From NCBI GenBank assembly GCA_021209875.1, contig JAGYVD010000002.1:2480001-2544000 (forward strand): a stretch of 64,000 bases of DNA, read 5' to 3'. Position numbers and translations under genes: made by a program. This document shows, in pieces, positions 47,587 through 59,500 of this stretch. This stretch comes from Rosellinia necatrix (Eukaryota > Ascomycota > Sordariomycetes > Xylariales > Xylariaceae). The notes under the pieces are model-generated. The model was not told the DNA's origin, did no database searches, and saw only the letters and a program-made list of their open reading frames with translations. The stretch's first letter is position 1. Each line of letters begins with the position of its first letter.

Positions 47587-50500
47587 TAAGGTAAGGTGCG
47601 CGGGACAACGCACCACCCATTCCTATGTTTATCTACATGCTGGGATGGCGTAGCCAGAGCGACAACCTCCGGCGTATATTGGCTTTCGATTCCGCCCTGA
47701 TGGGCTACCGTGCGTGAGAATGTGGGACAGCGGTGGAAATATTGTGCGAGCTCCGGTCCTCGGATCGAGATGGAGGGTAGCACTCTCGTCCTGGAACGCA
47801 GCAGTGTGTGTTGCGCAGTGAGGGACCAAGTCACCTTTCTCGCTTCCATACAAGATTTTGAAGGGAACATCGATGACCAGATCGTTAGCTTCTCGAATAA
47901 ATTCTGACGAGGTGTGCGGGTGGGCCACCTTGGTGAAAAAAAATGTAAAATATGCCAGGGGGACAATGCCGTCGGACCTACCTTACCGCATTCAGCTATG
48001 ACCACGATTACGAATATACACTGATATCAGATACCTGATTACCACATCCCCAGCGAGACAACTCGAATTGACGTGCATCAACGGTTCGTAGATTGATCAC
48101 GTGTCCACACATCATTCATGGCGTTGGATTTGCCGTAGCCAACAAACATCATGAAGCTGTCTATTACCCCAATGCGCCTCTTAGTGTAGGTGATGTGCAT
48201 GAAAGGGCGTAACTAAGTGTTGTCTTGCCAAGGCGCTCGCAGTATAGATACTCAGGCACGATTGGGCTTCCGGCTGCAGATGAAGAGTTTACCGAAAAGT
48301 CTATGTTGTACCGAGGAACGCTTCAACTCAAAACAAGAAAGGCAGCGCCTACATCACCACCCACCAACGGAAGCCGACATAGCCGTCCGCCTGCCCGTGG
48401 TCAACAGGTAGGTACCAAATCTTGTGGATGAAATTTACGCAGGAACGCCCCCTGAGGTAGACAATAGTGTAGCATACCTGCCCTGGGCTTGCATAGGTAC
48501 GCTATGAGGGGAAAGTGAAGAACCACTGGGTACCTACTTGAATACTCCAAATAGGTTTGACAAGGACCGTACCATAATTACCTGCCTGCCCAGGTACAGA
48601 GATAAGTTCCTAGGCATTCATCGTAGGTTGGTCAGCCAACTTGAATGTGCGCCGCCGGTGCCTTGACTATTCTGCTCTGCCATTTTGAAATCACATTGTT
48701 ACATAGCCATATGCGCCGTATGCACCACCATGTGGTTCCATTTTCAAAGAGGTCCTCTCGAAACCCCACCGCCGTGCGTGAATAGGTATGTATGTATCCG
48801 TGGCCCACCCCGGAGACCCAACGGCTCCATATTCTATATCCGAATGTAAGCCCATCTACAGCAAGCCCGCTGCCGGCAACAAATGGGAGGCAGATATGTG
48901 TGCTGTGGGTCAACGGTGATACCTAAGGCACCCTGGACGTCGATGTTCCCCATACTGGAGAGTCGAGGCCGCCTCGTTTTCAAGCTACTATCGATCTATG
49001 CAACTACTGGCGAATAGAAGTCCGCCGGCTGCACAATGTCTGTCCGTCCTCCCTCCACCCGTCGCCAGCTCGACGCGTGTTCGTTTATTCCTCTTTTCCT
49101 CTTTTCCTCTTTCCATCTTCTCCTCTCGTGTTTGGAGGGCCTGGCGCCCGTTGACAGGCAGGCATATCCGGCGGAGGAAAGGGTTAGCATAGGGTACCTA
49201 GGTAGGAGGTATCATAGGTACCAACTGATAGTAACTCGAGATAGGGAGGTTCCACTCGTCGCGGGGAGAGATAAGGGGTCAAGATGGCCAATCCTGGCCT
49301 CCCAGCGTTCTATTTATGATTGTCCATTTGACGATGGGTGGGTTGTGAATAGGTATAGGGAGTAGACTAGTAGCACATATGAACCCTAGGGGTCCTGCCT
49401 AAGTCGTTTTGGCGATACATACTACTGCGACCTTCCCCGTTGCCTAAGAGCAGGTGCTCGTGTTCTAGACACGTACTAGCCTCTTCAGGTAGACGGCCTG
49501 TTCCGACGGTGTGGATGAGGGAAGACACTACAGTAGGGAGGGGAGAAGCCTGATGACCACTGCTGGGCGGTCACCACCTCGCATCTGTCCGCGAGCCATA
49601 TACTCATACACTGAGGAGGCAGATAAGATAGGTACTGCTGTGTATGGACGTGCGCCTCTCCAATATGTGGGGGCTATTCTACTACTTGGCGATTTACCAC
49701 CAGAGATAGTAAATTGAAAGTATGTCATGATCCGTGACCCGGGTTAAATAAATGTGGTGAAGGCAAAAGGGTGCACGGGCTCCTTTTGTTCTCTCTGTCC
49801 TCTGTTCTCTTATCTTGATACGTATTCAATCTACACTGCTCGTATCGCGTCCCCATAGGAACACCTAGATAGGTATCATAAGGCGGTCAAGGGGAAAACG
49901 AGAGTGCACCGACCGCCCAGTTGCTCTTCACTGTCCTACCAATCACATAATACGGGCGTCACCTAGTCAATGACGGAGCCGAAAACGTGGGTAACTTAAC
50001 GAGGGACATGGGGGTTTGTTATGTGTTATGTGTCCATAAACAAAGTGCAGCTACTCGAATCCGTTGCAGACAAAGAGGCGAGCAAGCGAGAGGGGAGACT
50101 CAATGATGGAATCTATGACCTCGTGGTTTGAGTGGTTACTAATGTGGACGTGTTTGGTTTCGAAGCCCTCGAGACATAAATATTATGTATAGCACGCACC
50201 CTAAAGTTTATGGTACCTACCTACTTACCTCTGCCTAGTCTAGTGTACAAATTCATCCGAATCCCACTTAGCTTTTGCATTAGATATAGGCATGCTTGCC
50301 GATGTGGGATATAAGGACCACCTATCTGATCTTCGTCTCTCTTCCCCAAGAACCACCGGAAAATGGAAGCCCAGCTGCGGTATGCAGGCCATGGTTTTCA
50401 ATGCAGTAGATGACATAGTGGCAAGTGGTTGGCGAGTGGGAGCCTGAGTGAGCGTATTGCCTGTTGCGGTAGGCCACGAGGCATCCTGCATTCTAAGCAC

Positions 50501-51914
50501 TAGACAAAGGGGTACGATCAGCGATCAGTGGTCGCCGGCCGCCTTGTTTCTACACTAGAGGATGATGCGCTAGTAGTGTTAGGTAACCACTGGGTAGTGC
50601 GTACTCACCTCCTCCTTGGTATTAGGCAAACCATGACTGTCGCCTGGATATATGTACCTAAGTAAATACCGTGGACCTACCTGTATGTGGGCGAAATGTT
50701 GATCCTGAGAGAACGTTGGAAGGGGACACATAGGTAGTGTACATATGTAAATAGGTACACTAGGTAACCTACCTGGGTACACTGCACACTGTATGCTGGA
50801 TGGTAAGGTACCTAGACACCTGTTATCGATAGATATGTTTTGAGCATCATGGAAAATGATTAATCTATTGGATACCGGCCATGCTTGTGCTTGGAATCAT
50901 ACAGCAAATCTTTTACTTGTCTTGTCAATACTGTATTTCTTCTTTGTGTCAGATTCGTGCTTATTATTAAATATGGCGCTACCTATATCTGTTTGATGCC
51001 ACCACTTTTGTTTACTTGTACGACTGTTGGCGACCTGGGTACCGTAGTATACCTGGTGTATTGTCGCAATCATGGTACGGGCTGATGAGACAGACAAGTG
51101 TGGTTGCCAGTTCGCATGGACATGGGGAACCCATGTCGTCACGTCCCAAAAATTGGACCGAGCCAGCGGCATCGGCTTCTTAGTGCAGTGTAGACCAGAC
51201 CACCTGGATGGATGATGCTAAGGGATTTTTTAGCAGTGTTAGCGTCTTATCAGTTGTTATCATGCTGAAGAAGTCACGAGCCACTGGCAGGCGGTTCTTT
51301 GATCTTGACTGTCCACGTTGTCTGGCTCTGTCGTCCGCAGGCTTAGGGAGGAGCACGGGCGTCTTGCCGCCAGATAATTATCCGTAATTGTCTTCTGCCC
51401 AATAAAAGTGCAGGTGCTCGGAGGCAGCAGGCGTTTTCTCACCCACGCTCGTCCCACTTCTTGTCAAAGTGACCCTTTTTTTTAGTGTCGGGATGCGGTA
51501 TGCAATCCCCTGCCTAGATCTCGTGATAGGGACTCCGTTCTAACTAAACTGAGCTTTACATAGGTAGGTACTTACATAGTACGTGACTTACCTCGTTGCC
51601 TTCGTCATCCGCCGCCTCACCTTCTCAAACAGCTCCCTCTAACTATTTCCCAGTGTTTTCAGGTTTATGTTTTCATTTTATTTTAATTCACTCCAACCAA
51701 TTACCTAGGTAGGTAGGTTTCCCCTCTTCATCGTCCTGTTATTTCGCCCTTTAGGGTGTAGTATAACGTTCTGCTAGCCTGGACGCAATACCGATTGTCA
51801 CGGTGTCCAACACACAAGCCATCCTCGTCACCTCCGTTGCACCGTGCAAATTCACCTGATCCCGCGAGTGGCTGCGTAGTGTTCCATGGATTGGGCACAG
51901 ACATACAGACAGTC

Positions 51915-52815
51915 CCAGCTAATAGGTAGGTATAACTACCTTGTGAGGGCAAGACTCATATCAGAGACCGAGTCATTCATTCGCTTGGTCACTGACCAAT
52001 CAATACACACCACACCCTCTCACAGCAGGTAGTTACTTTGAATGAGCAAGGCGAAGCAAGCTACCCCTACCTACCTACCTAGGTACCTACCTACCTACCC
52101 AGGTACCTACTGTACTTGAACCCACGCATATAAGTACTGTACGGCGTTATGGTAGTATAGTAGGCGCAGTAATTAAGGTAGCCCAGTCCTAGCCCACCTG
52201 CAGTTTGGGCTTGAGCACTTACTTACCTATGATTGAAACAGATCAACCTCTCTGCTTTGATACTTTAGATAGCGGGCCAAGTCATCGCAGTACCAATCCT
52301 CCCCTTGTCGGTCCTGCGTAGATACACCACAGTACGAAATTTAGTCAACACGCTCCCTACCCAGGAATTTAAGTTGCTTCTGGCTAGGTCTGCCGATACT
52401 GTACATCGCTATAGTGTACGTCGCGGGACAGTACTACACATCGTCACACTCCAAGGTAGCTAGCTACCTACCTAGTAGTACCTAAGGCGCCTAGGTAAGG
52501 TAATTATCGCCTCGACTGCCTGTGATAGGTACCTAGGCACCTACCAAAGGTATACACTAGGTACCTGCCTACTGTAACTCACTTCAAATCTGCCTGGCAG
52601 CTAAGGTACCCACAACCGAGGTATCCACACCCACCTGGCTCTGGGTCTTGTCGTGCTATCTAGGCCGAGATAGGTATCTATCTATCTAGCATCGCTATCG
52701 GCAGCGCTCCCCAATCCCATCTGTCTACCTAGGTACATAGGTTATCTAGGTAGGTAGGTTTCGACGTAATTCGAGACCCATACTTGGAGTAGAAGGTATG
52801 TACTTCATGTATCTA
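51915..52815. repeat. Densest cluster of TACCTAGGTA-type palindromes
   Basis: Runs of TACC/GGTA tetramers and full palindromes such as TACCTAGGTA recur here, for example at 52060-52115, 52448-52580 and 52725-52760. The cluster lies directly upstream of the ATG1 leader. The same motif marks most intergenic regions of the window. Confidence 0.8.
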
Positions 52816-53288
52816 CCTACGTCGTTGGGGCCTACCTGGTTGAGTCACATCCGTCGCCGTCCGCCAACCGTCCAGAACAGAACAACAACAACGGTGAACG
52901 TGGTGGACGAATCTGGCTAACCCGCCAACCATGCTGTAGCCCTCGTCCGGTTTCCCGGTGCTTCGCGTTGCTCAGAGTGACACAAGCGTCTCCAGATCGA
53001 TCCCCGCTTGACAAGGTTTCCCGTTCCAGTCTTCGACTCTGTCCCAGGTCCACCCCCGACCTATCGGATATCTGCCCCTACATCATTTCCACTTGGACGT
53101 CCAGTTCCATTGATCCCATCCCGGGGGGACGCGCTCACCTCAGCTCCCGATCTTTCTTTTCTCTGTTTGTACTTCTTCCCCCTTCTTCTTTCTGCCTTGC
53201 GTATCGAATCGACCCCTCGTCCACCTCGATCGGCCTATCCATCCGTCGACCACGCCGGTCCAGCCTCAACGCTGGCCGTCCTACACGC

Positions 53289-53342
53289 ATGTCTGCTAAG
53301 GCGATCCCGCGAGCCTCAAGTCCCCTTCCCCGACCCTTATAG
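53289..53342 (+). promoter_or_regulatory. Possible uORF in the ATG1 leader
   Basis: An ATG at 53289 opens 17 codons (MSAKAIPRASSPLPRPL) and stops at 53342, 51 nt before the ATG1 start. It matters only if the transcript starts upstream of it, which the CT-rich DNA around 53150-53200 makes plausible. Confidence 0.35.
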
Positions 53343-53393
53343 ACCCTAGGCCTCCAGCAAGCTTCCTGCCATCGCCAACTTACACGGGGAGCC

Positions 53394-56300
53394 ATGGCTG
53401 AATCACGAGCCCCTTCGCGCCGAGCGAAGACCGGCGACGATGTCGTTGGTCAGTTCCTCATCGGCTGCGAGATTGGAAAAGGCAGCTTTGCGCAAGTCTA
53501 TATGGGCAAGCACAAGGTTCGCACCCCTTCAGCCCTCTCACACTGGGATCTTCAAGTGCCCCATATCCTCTAAAACACCTATTCCCTACTGTATGTTGGA
53601 TCATAGTGAGGTGGCCCTCTTGTCAACGTCATCTGATGGTGTACCTGCGTCCCGGCATCAAATCATTGCTAGGAGTCTCGGGAGTTGGCTAATATGAATA
53701 TAAAGGTATCCGGTGCTGCTGTCGCTATCAAATCCGTCGAACTCGCCCGGTTAAACAAGAAATTAAAAGAGAACTTATATAGTGAAATCAAGATCCTCAA
53801 GAAGCTCCGACATCCACATATCGTTGCCCTCCATGATTGCGTCGAGTCGTCAACCCACATTAACCTCATCATGGAGTACTGTGAGCTTGGGGACTTGTCA
53901 CTATTTATCAAGAAGAGGGATAAGCTCATCACGCATCCCGCCACCTGCGACCTAGCTCGAAAATACCCCAGCATCCCCGGATCGGGTCTCAACGAGGTTG
54001 TGATCCGCCATTTCCTAAAGCAACTCGCCAGCGCGTTGCAGTTTTTGCGGGAAGGCAATTTTGTTCATCGAGATATCAAGCCACAAAACCTACTGCTTCT
54101 GCCATCTGTTGCGTACCGACAGTCGAATAGGGAGAGCCGACCCATCCTCAGCGCTAGCCAGGACTCATTGATACCCGCCGTTGGATTGCAGTCTCTTCCG
54201 ATGCTGAAGTTGGCAGACTTTGGTTTTGCTCGCGTTCTCCCGTCTACCTCCCTTGCAGAAACGCTCTGTGGATCACCCCTGTACATGGCACCTGAGATAC
54301 TTCGTTACGAGCGGTACGATGCCAAAGCTGATCTTTGGTCCGTTGGAACCGTTGCCTATGAGATGGTTAGCGGCAAGCCCCCATTTCGGGCTAGCAACCA
54401 CGTTGAACTGCTGCGAAAAATTGAGGGCAATAACGATAATATTAGGATTCCCAAGGAAGTCCAGGTTTCATCAGGCATGAAGTCCTTGATTCGCGCGCTG
54501 CTCAAGCGTAATCCTGTCGAAAGAATGAGTTTCGAGAATTTCTTCAACCATGACGTTATTGCGGACCCCATCCCGGGCCTGGTCGAAGACGACCTTCCTA
54601 GATCGCAGCGACCCTCTAAGGAATTTCGGGCCCTCTCGAAATCGGATGAGCCTCGCCCAGAGGGTCGACGTCTGTCAACGCACCACCGTTATCGAACCGA
54701 CACGGATATCGTACGCCAAGAGACGGACCAATCAATAGCTAGAGAAAAGTCCAAATCTTCGTCTTTAGCCACCACCCCAGAGCTTGAAGCTCAGCATTTA
54801 CCAGTCCAGGATATGGCCAGATTAGGCCATTTACAACAAAATGAGATTGCGCCTGGCCTCGGGATTCAGCGCCCTCAACTGGTTTCACCGGCATCGGCAT
54901 CCCCAAAACCAAATACTGCGGAAGAGCGGCGTTATCACCACACTAGCACCTCGGTAAACAGATTTTCACGCCATGGCAGGTCGCCCCCCCCGTCATATGT
55001 TGATAGCACGACAGGGAAGGAAAAAGGGAAAAATAACCCCTCAGTGGCAGATGACCAAGAAAATGCTGCTCAGGATGTAGCTTTCGAAAGAGATTACGTC
55101 GTCGTGGAAAAGAAACACGTGGAGGTAAACGCTTTTGCAGACGAGCTTGCCGCTAAAGGGACACAAACACATGCCACCCCTCACCGATCAGGACAGGTGG
55201 TTCGGCGTGCTACGCAACAGGGCGACCCAAGATCCACCACGGGGGCTGTCCCAGCTCAGCCGTCGACGACTTTACAGATAGCACAAGGCAGGCAACGGCC
55301 GGATAATCATCATCGAGGCTCATATGAAAAGAACAGGCCTGGAAGTCCTGGTTCGACTACCTCGGTCATTTCCAAAGCAATTCAAGATGCCAGCCTGAGA
55401 CTTTTTGGCTTCAGATATCCCTCACATATGCTTAAGGGCGCATCTCCTCCACATATGTATAACCCTTTTCCAACATATCCCACGCCAAACACACCAATGG
55501 GCCTAATTACCGATGGCCGCCAAGGGGGCCCTATAGACGAGGATCTCCGCGTTGCCCAGTGCATTGAAGATTTCGCTACACGAAGCGACGTGGTTTGGGG
55601 GTTCGCTGAGGTTAAATATAAGCAGCTTGTACCTCTCGCTCCGTCAACGGTGGAAGGATTGGGGGGCATCCCAGCCGACAAAATGGGCTCGGATGATGAG
55701 GAAGGCCTCACTGTCGAGGCAATTGTCGTTCTCTCGGAAGAGGCACTTGTGTTATATGTCAAGGCGCTTTCACTTCTCGCCAAATCCATGGACATTGCAA
55801 GTATTTGGTGGGCACGTAAAGCTAAGGGCGAATCCATTGCCACCCAACAGCATGTTATCGGTCGTGATGCGGCCAGCACCCAAAACCTTGGGGCAAGGGT
55901 GAACTCTGCCGTGCAATGGGTTCGCAAACGGTTCAATGAGACTTTAGAGAAGGCTGAGATTGTGAGGCTTAAATTGACCGAGGCACAGAAACAACTCCCG
56001 GAGGATCATCTCAGCCATCCAAGCAACAATCTAGTTGAAGCTATTGCACCTGGAACCCCGACCGTTGAAGGCATCGTATTAACGCCCGGTCTTAGTGCCG
56101 AGAAGCTCATGTACGACCGAGCCATCGACATGAGTCGGACGGCCGCGATCAATGAGATCGCAAATGAAGACCTAAATGGATGCGAAATCTCTTATGTTAC
56201 GGCCATTCGAATGCTCGAGGCAGTACTTGATAATGATGAGGATATTTCAAGCAAACGGCGATCATCAGGGTCTCCAAAGGCGGATCGTGACATCCAAGAA

Positions 56301-56547
56301 GCGGCATCGGAGATCAATCCAGATGATCAACAAGCGGTTCATAAGAGTAAGTAGCATCCCAATTCAGCCTCAGGAAATGTGCGACTGACAGGACGTACTA
56401 GTGATTCAAATGATTACTGGGAGACTTACCACACTCCGCAAAAAAATGCAGATGATCGCGAATGCCTCGAAGGCCCAACCACACAGCCTTCCTCGCAAGC
56501 GCAGTGATGAGGGCACGCCGCGGAGCGTTCCTACCCATATCTCGTGA
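53394..56547 (+). CDS. ATG1: Autophagy kinase Atg1
   Basis: Serine/threonine kinase of the Atg1/ULK family, which starts autophagosome formation together with Atg13 and Atg17 and is inhibited through TOR signalling. The model is join(53394..53516, 53706..56346, 56402..56547), 969 aa, within the usual fungal range. The kinase domain (about residues 18-330) has a Gly loop [16 protein letters not shown] with Lys50, [10 protein letters not shown] with catalytic Asp164, LADFGFAR with the Asp212-Phe-Gly, and [13 protein letters not shown] long polar, probably disordered linker (about 340-590) is followed by the C-terminal tandem MIT-like (EAT) region that binds Atg13, including [20 protein letters not shown] and [18 protein letters not shown]. 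Intron 1 (189 nt) lies inside the kinase N-lobe (GKHK | VSGAAVAIK). Intron 2 (55 nt) restores the family tail [16 protein letters not shown]; without it the frame stops at 56354. Confidence 0.92.
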
Positions 56548-59500
56548 CAATCGAGGATGACATCTCACGATTAACGACGACACGTACAAGTTTGCGATAC
56601 AAATTATTTACGCCCCGCGGCTTTCGGAATCTACCTTGACTGCTGGTTACAGTACCGGTTACGGTAGACAATTGGCGTTTTTTTATCCTTTCCTTTCTTA
56701 TCTTGGCTCATCGAAAGGCGTTATGGGCAAGGGCCTCTAACAACATTGCGGGATAAGTTCCGCTCAGGCGTTCAATACATTTCTACGAATCATAATCTCA
56801 TCATTTCGTTCGGACTCTCGGTACACCCCGGTTAGTCCACCTTTTGGAATCGCGCTCAAGCGCCCTGTGTAACAACTCTGTTAGTCAAGGAGTTCCGACC
56901 GCTTACGCCCAGCAACGGGTGGCTAGACGGGTCAACACGTCTGGAACGGATCGGAAGTCATTTCGCTGTCTAATGGGACGGCCGTTGATCTGTCATATTA
57001 TTACTAGGGTCATAACTATGGTGCAGCAACGCTATGCCTCTCGACCTTTTTCCCTTCTTTTTTTATAAGTTTACAGACGAGGCTTATTGTTTCGTCTTGT
57101 CTCTGCGCCCACGGCGATAGGTGTCCCCCTCGAGCTTCTGCCCATTCACAAGTCACAGGGGTTCTCTGATCACGGGTGCTATTGTATATTTCTCCTTCAG
57201 GCTTTATCCCAGTTCCTCGCCTACTCTTATCCAGCATTGTGGTTGCATGGGCTTAGATTGAGTACAAACCAGAATATCATCATGCCGGAACCGTACCAGT
57301 CGGACTTGGTTCTGGCGCGCTTATTGGGAGGCCCAACGGGATGAGCATAGTCAGCAAGTAGTTACCTAGTACGAATAGAACATGGTATAAACAATAGCCT
57401 TGGTTTTCCAACGTGGGTGTCTTTTGGTTTCATTGTATCCAAGAACCACTCCACAATTGTTTAAATATATATATAAACACTTTAGACAGCATACATACTA
57501 TCTAAACAGGTTACCGACATGCATCGCCTAGGTTGTATCTATAAAGGGGCATGGTTTCTCAACAAGGGTATTGTCCGAAGCGTTGCGCTACTGTTTGAAC
57601 GGCTATATAATACTAACTGCGCACTTCAACGTGAATTACAAATCGACTACAGTGCCCCTAAACCCTCAACAAGGTAATCCCCAGGCCCCTTCATCATATG
57701 AAACAATTAAGTTTAATCCAGCACCATGTGTTACCAGCGTGTTTATCGATACCGGTCCTGCAAATGCCACTATCTCGCAAGCAAAATTGTCCACGTCGAC
57801 ATTCCCTATCCATGTTCGCCCTCATACCCCATCAGGCATGTATGGAGGGAGGGAAGCTATGGAACACAGTCTAATGCCCATAACGAAAACTGGCGAGAAG
57901 CCGAGACATCCTAGGCAAACTACCTAGGCATACAAATAAGTAGGAAGGTCATAGGTATCGCCTTGCATACTATTTCCCTTGACGCCCTGGGCAGGGCCCA
58001 ATGACCCCTAAATACTGTGTTCACATATCCTAGTATGTACTATGGTAGAAGTTAATAAACGAAAAAAAAAGGTAAAGAAAAGATCGAATATTGTAGAGAC
58101 TAAAATTTAGTATTCCCATGTTCATCATCTATTATATGGTGGATACCCCCTTATGGTCCTCTGGTTCGAGTGATAGAAAGTGTATAGTCGTCACGTCAGG
58201 TTCCCCTCCTATTGGGTGTACGAAGCTAACTATTAAAGAGGCAGTAGCACCACCGCCAGACATACTCTTGTAGTGTATGCATGCACCGAGCTCCCTGTCA
58301 GAGCTTGAAATTCGTCACTACATTTTGGCGTTAGGTACAGCTCTTAGAGTTTTTACCCCTCAAGCCCTCAAGCCCTCACCCCGGTCAGAGCATGTCTGCT
58401 TCAGCCTTGCCGCCCGTCCGTCTTGCTTCTGCCACCCTTTCCCCGCTACAGGGCCTGGTCGTGTCGGCTTCCTTTTTTGTTGGCGAAAGAAAGCTCTCGT
58501 GCTTGTGCTGAGTGTGAGAGGTCGCCTCCTCTCTGTTCGTTAGCTAGGCATAAAAGCCAACAGTGGCTTTGCTGGAGGTTTTCTACTCTGTAAGGGTCTG
58601 TAAACCAGCCCCAGGCAACCTATAGCGAAAGGTCTCCAGGAGTAGAGGAAGCCCTCAGATCCATTTGCCTGAGGCTTGAGTTTGTCTTTTTATGAAGCTC
58701 TGCCTTTGAGCCCGCTAGATAAACTTGGTCGTCGGTATATATAGAAATGAGGGATGGCGGCGAAGAAGATCCCGGATAGATAGGGGATTATATTAGATAA
58801 GCGACGAGTTTTCACTCCATGCATGCATATATGTCCGCAGGCACATAATATAGCAATTGCATCCATGGATGTCTAGTATCTGGTGCCAGTCTTTGGGTAG
58901 TGAGCGAGTAGGAAAGCATGATCCTCGGCAGGCAAGCTGTGTACATATGTACCTATGTACCACCTACCTACCTACCTAAGTAGGTAGGTATGTATGTTAT
59001 AATCCCCCCCCCCAATGCGGCAGGCTCCTCACTTGCGTCTCGTTTATGTCTGGCTGATCTCTGATTCTCGGGCTGGTCTCCTTCCCACCTCTCGTTGCCT
59101 ACATAGGTTGTAAGTCTACCAAAAGCCTACATGGAGCCAGGTAACCCGAGGATATCTTTAGTTATGCGTGCCAGTGTTGATGGGTGTGACCGGTAAGAGG
59201 CACCGGTGCGCATTGGGGGACACTGGCCGTGACACGTTATCATCAATGGCCAGGTCGGGATGTGGGATATCTTAGAATCAACGAGAGCGGAGGGCGGCGA
59301 CACAGATGGATGTACGACAGAGGGCCAACCCGGTCGCCCATACGACCCCCAGACCATGGGTAACCCTCACAGTTGCAGAACCCCGCCAGTTAACCTGCAA
59401 TTCAGTGTTGGTGGCCAGTCGCCTGTATCTGGCGTACATATGTAGCCTACACCTATGTACCACCTCATGTACATCGTCTGCAGGACCAACTCTGCAGAAC

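Larger units (their letters stand above)
47587..53393. other. Gene-free region upstream of ATG1
   Basis: No gene is supported in 5.8 kb. A minus-strand frame at 47629-47928 with a donor-like GTAAGG upstream looks mildly protein-like but has no recognised domain (see findings). TACCTAGGTA-type motifs are dense at 49190-49220, 50750-50790, 51555-51725, 51915-52115, 52445-52585 and 52665-52815. The right end, about 52850-53393, is CT-rich and is probably the ATG1 promoter and 5' leader. Confidence 0.5.

Noticed and set aside
47415..48005. 196-codon minus-strand frame overlapping the OAT tail
   Set aside because: Its right half is antisense to the last OAT exon and the rest has no recognisable features. 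The competing 47629-47928 frame is slightly better but still unproven.
52968..53349. Frames of 113-124 codons just upstream of ATG1
   Set aside because: They begin at TTG, not ATG, and lie in the CT-rich leader. They look like open frame by composition.
57571..57927. 118-codon + strand frame
   Set aside because: It starts at TTG, has no recognised domain, and lies in AT-rich intergenic DNA without splice partners.
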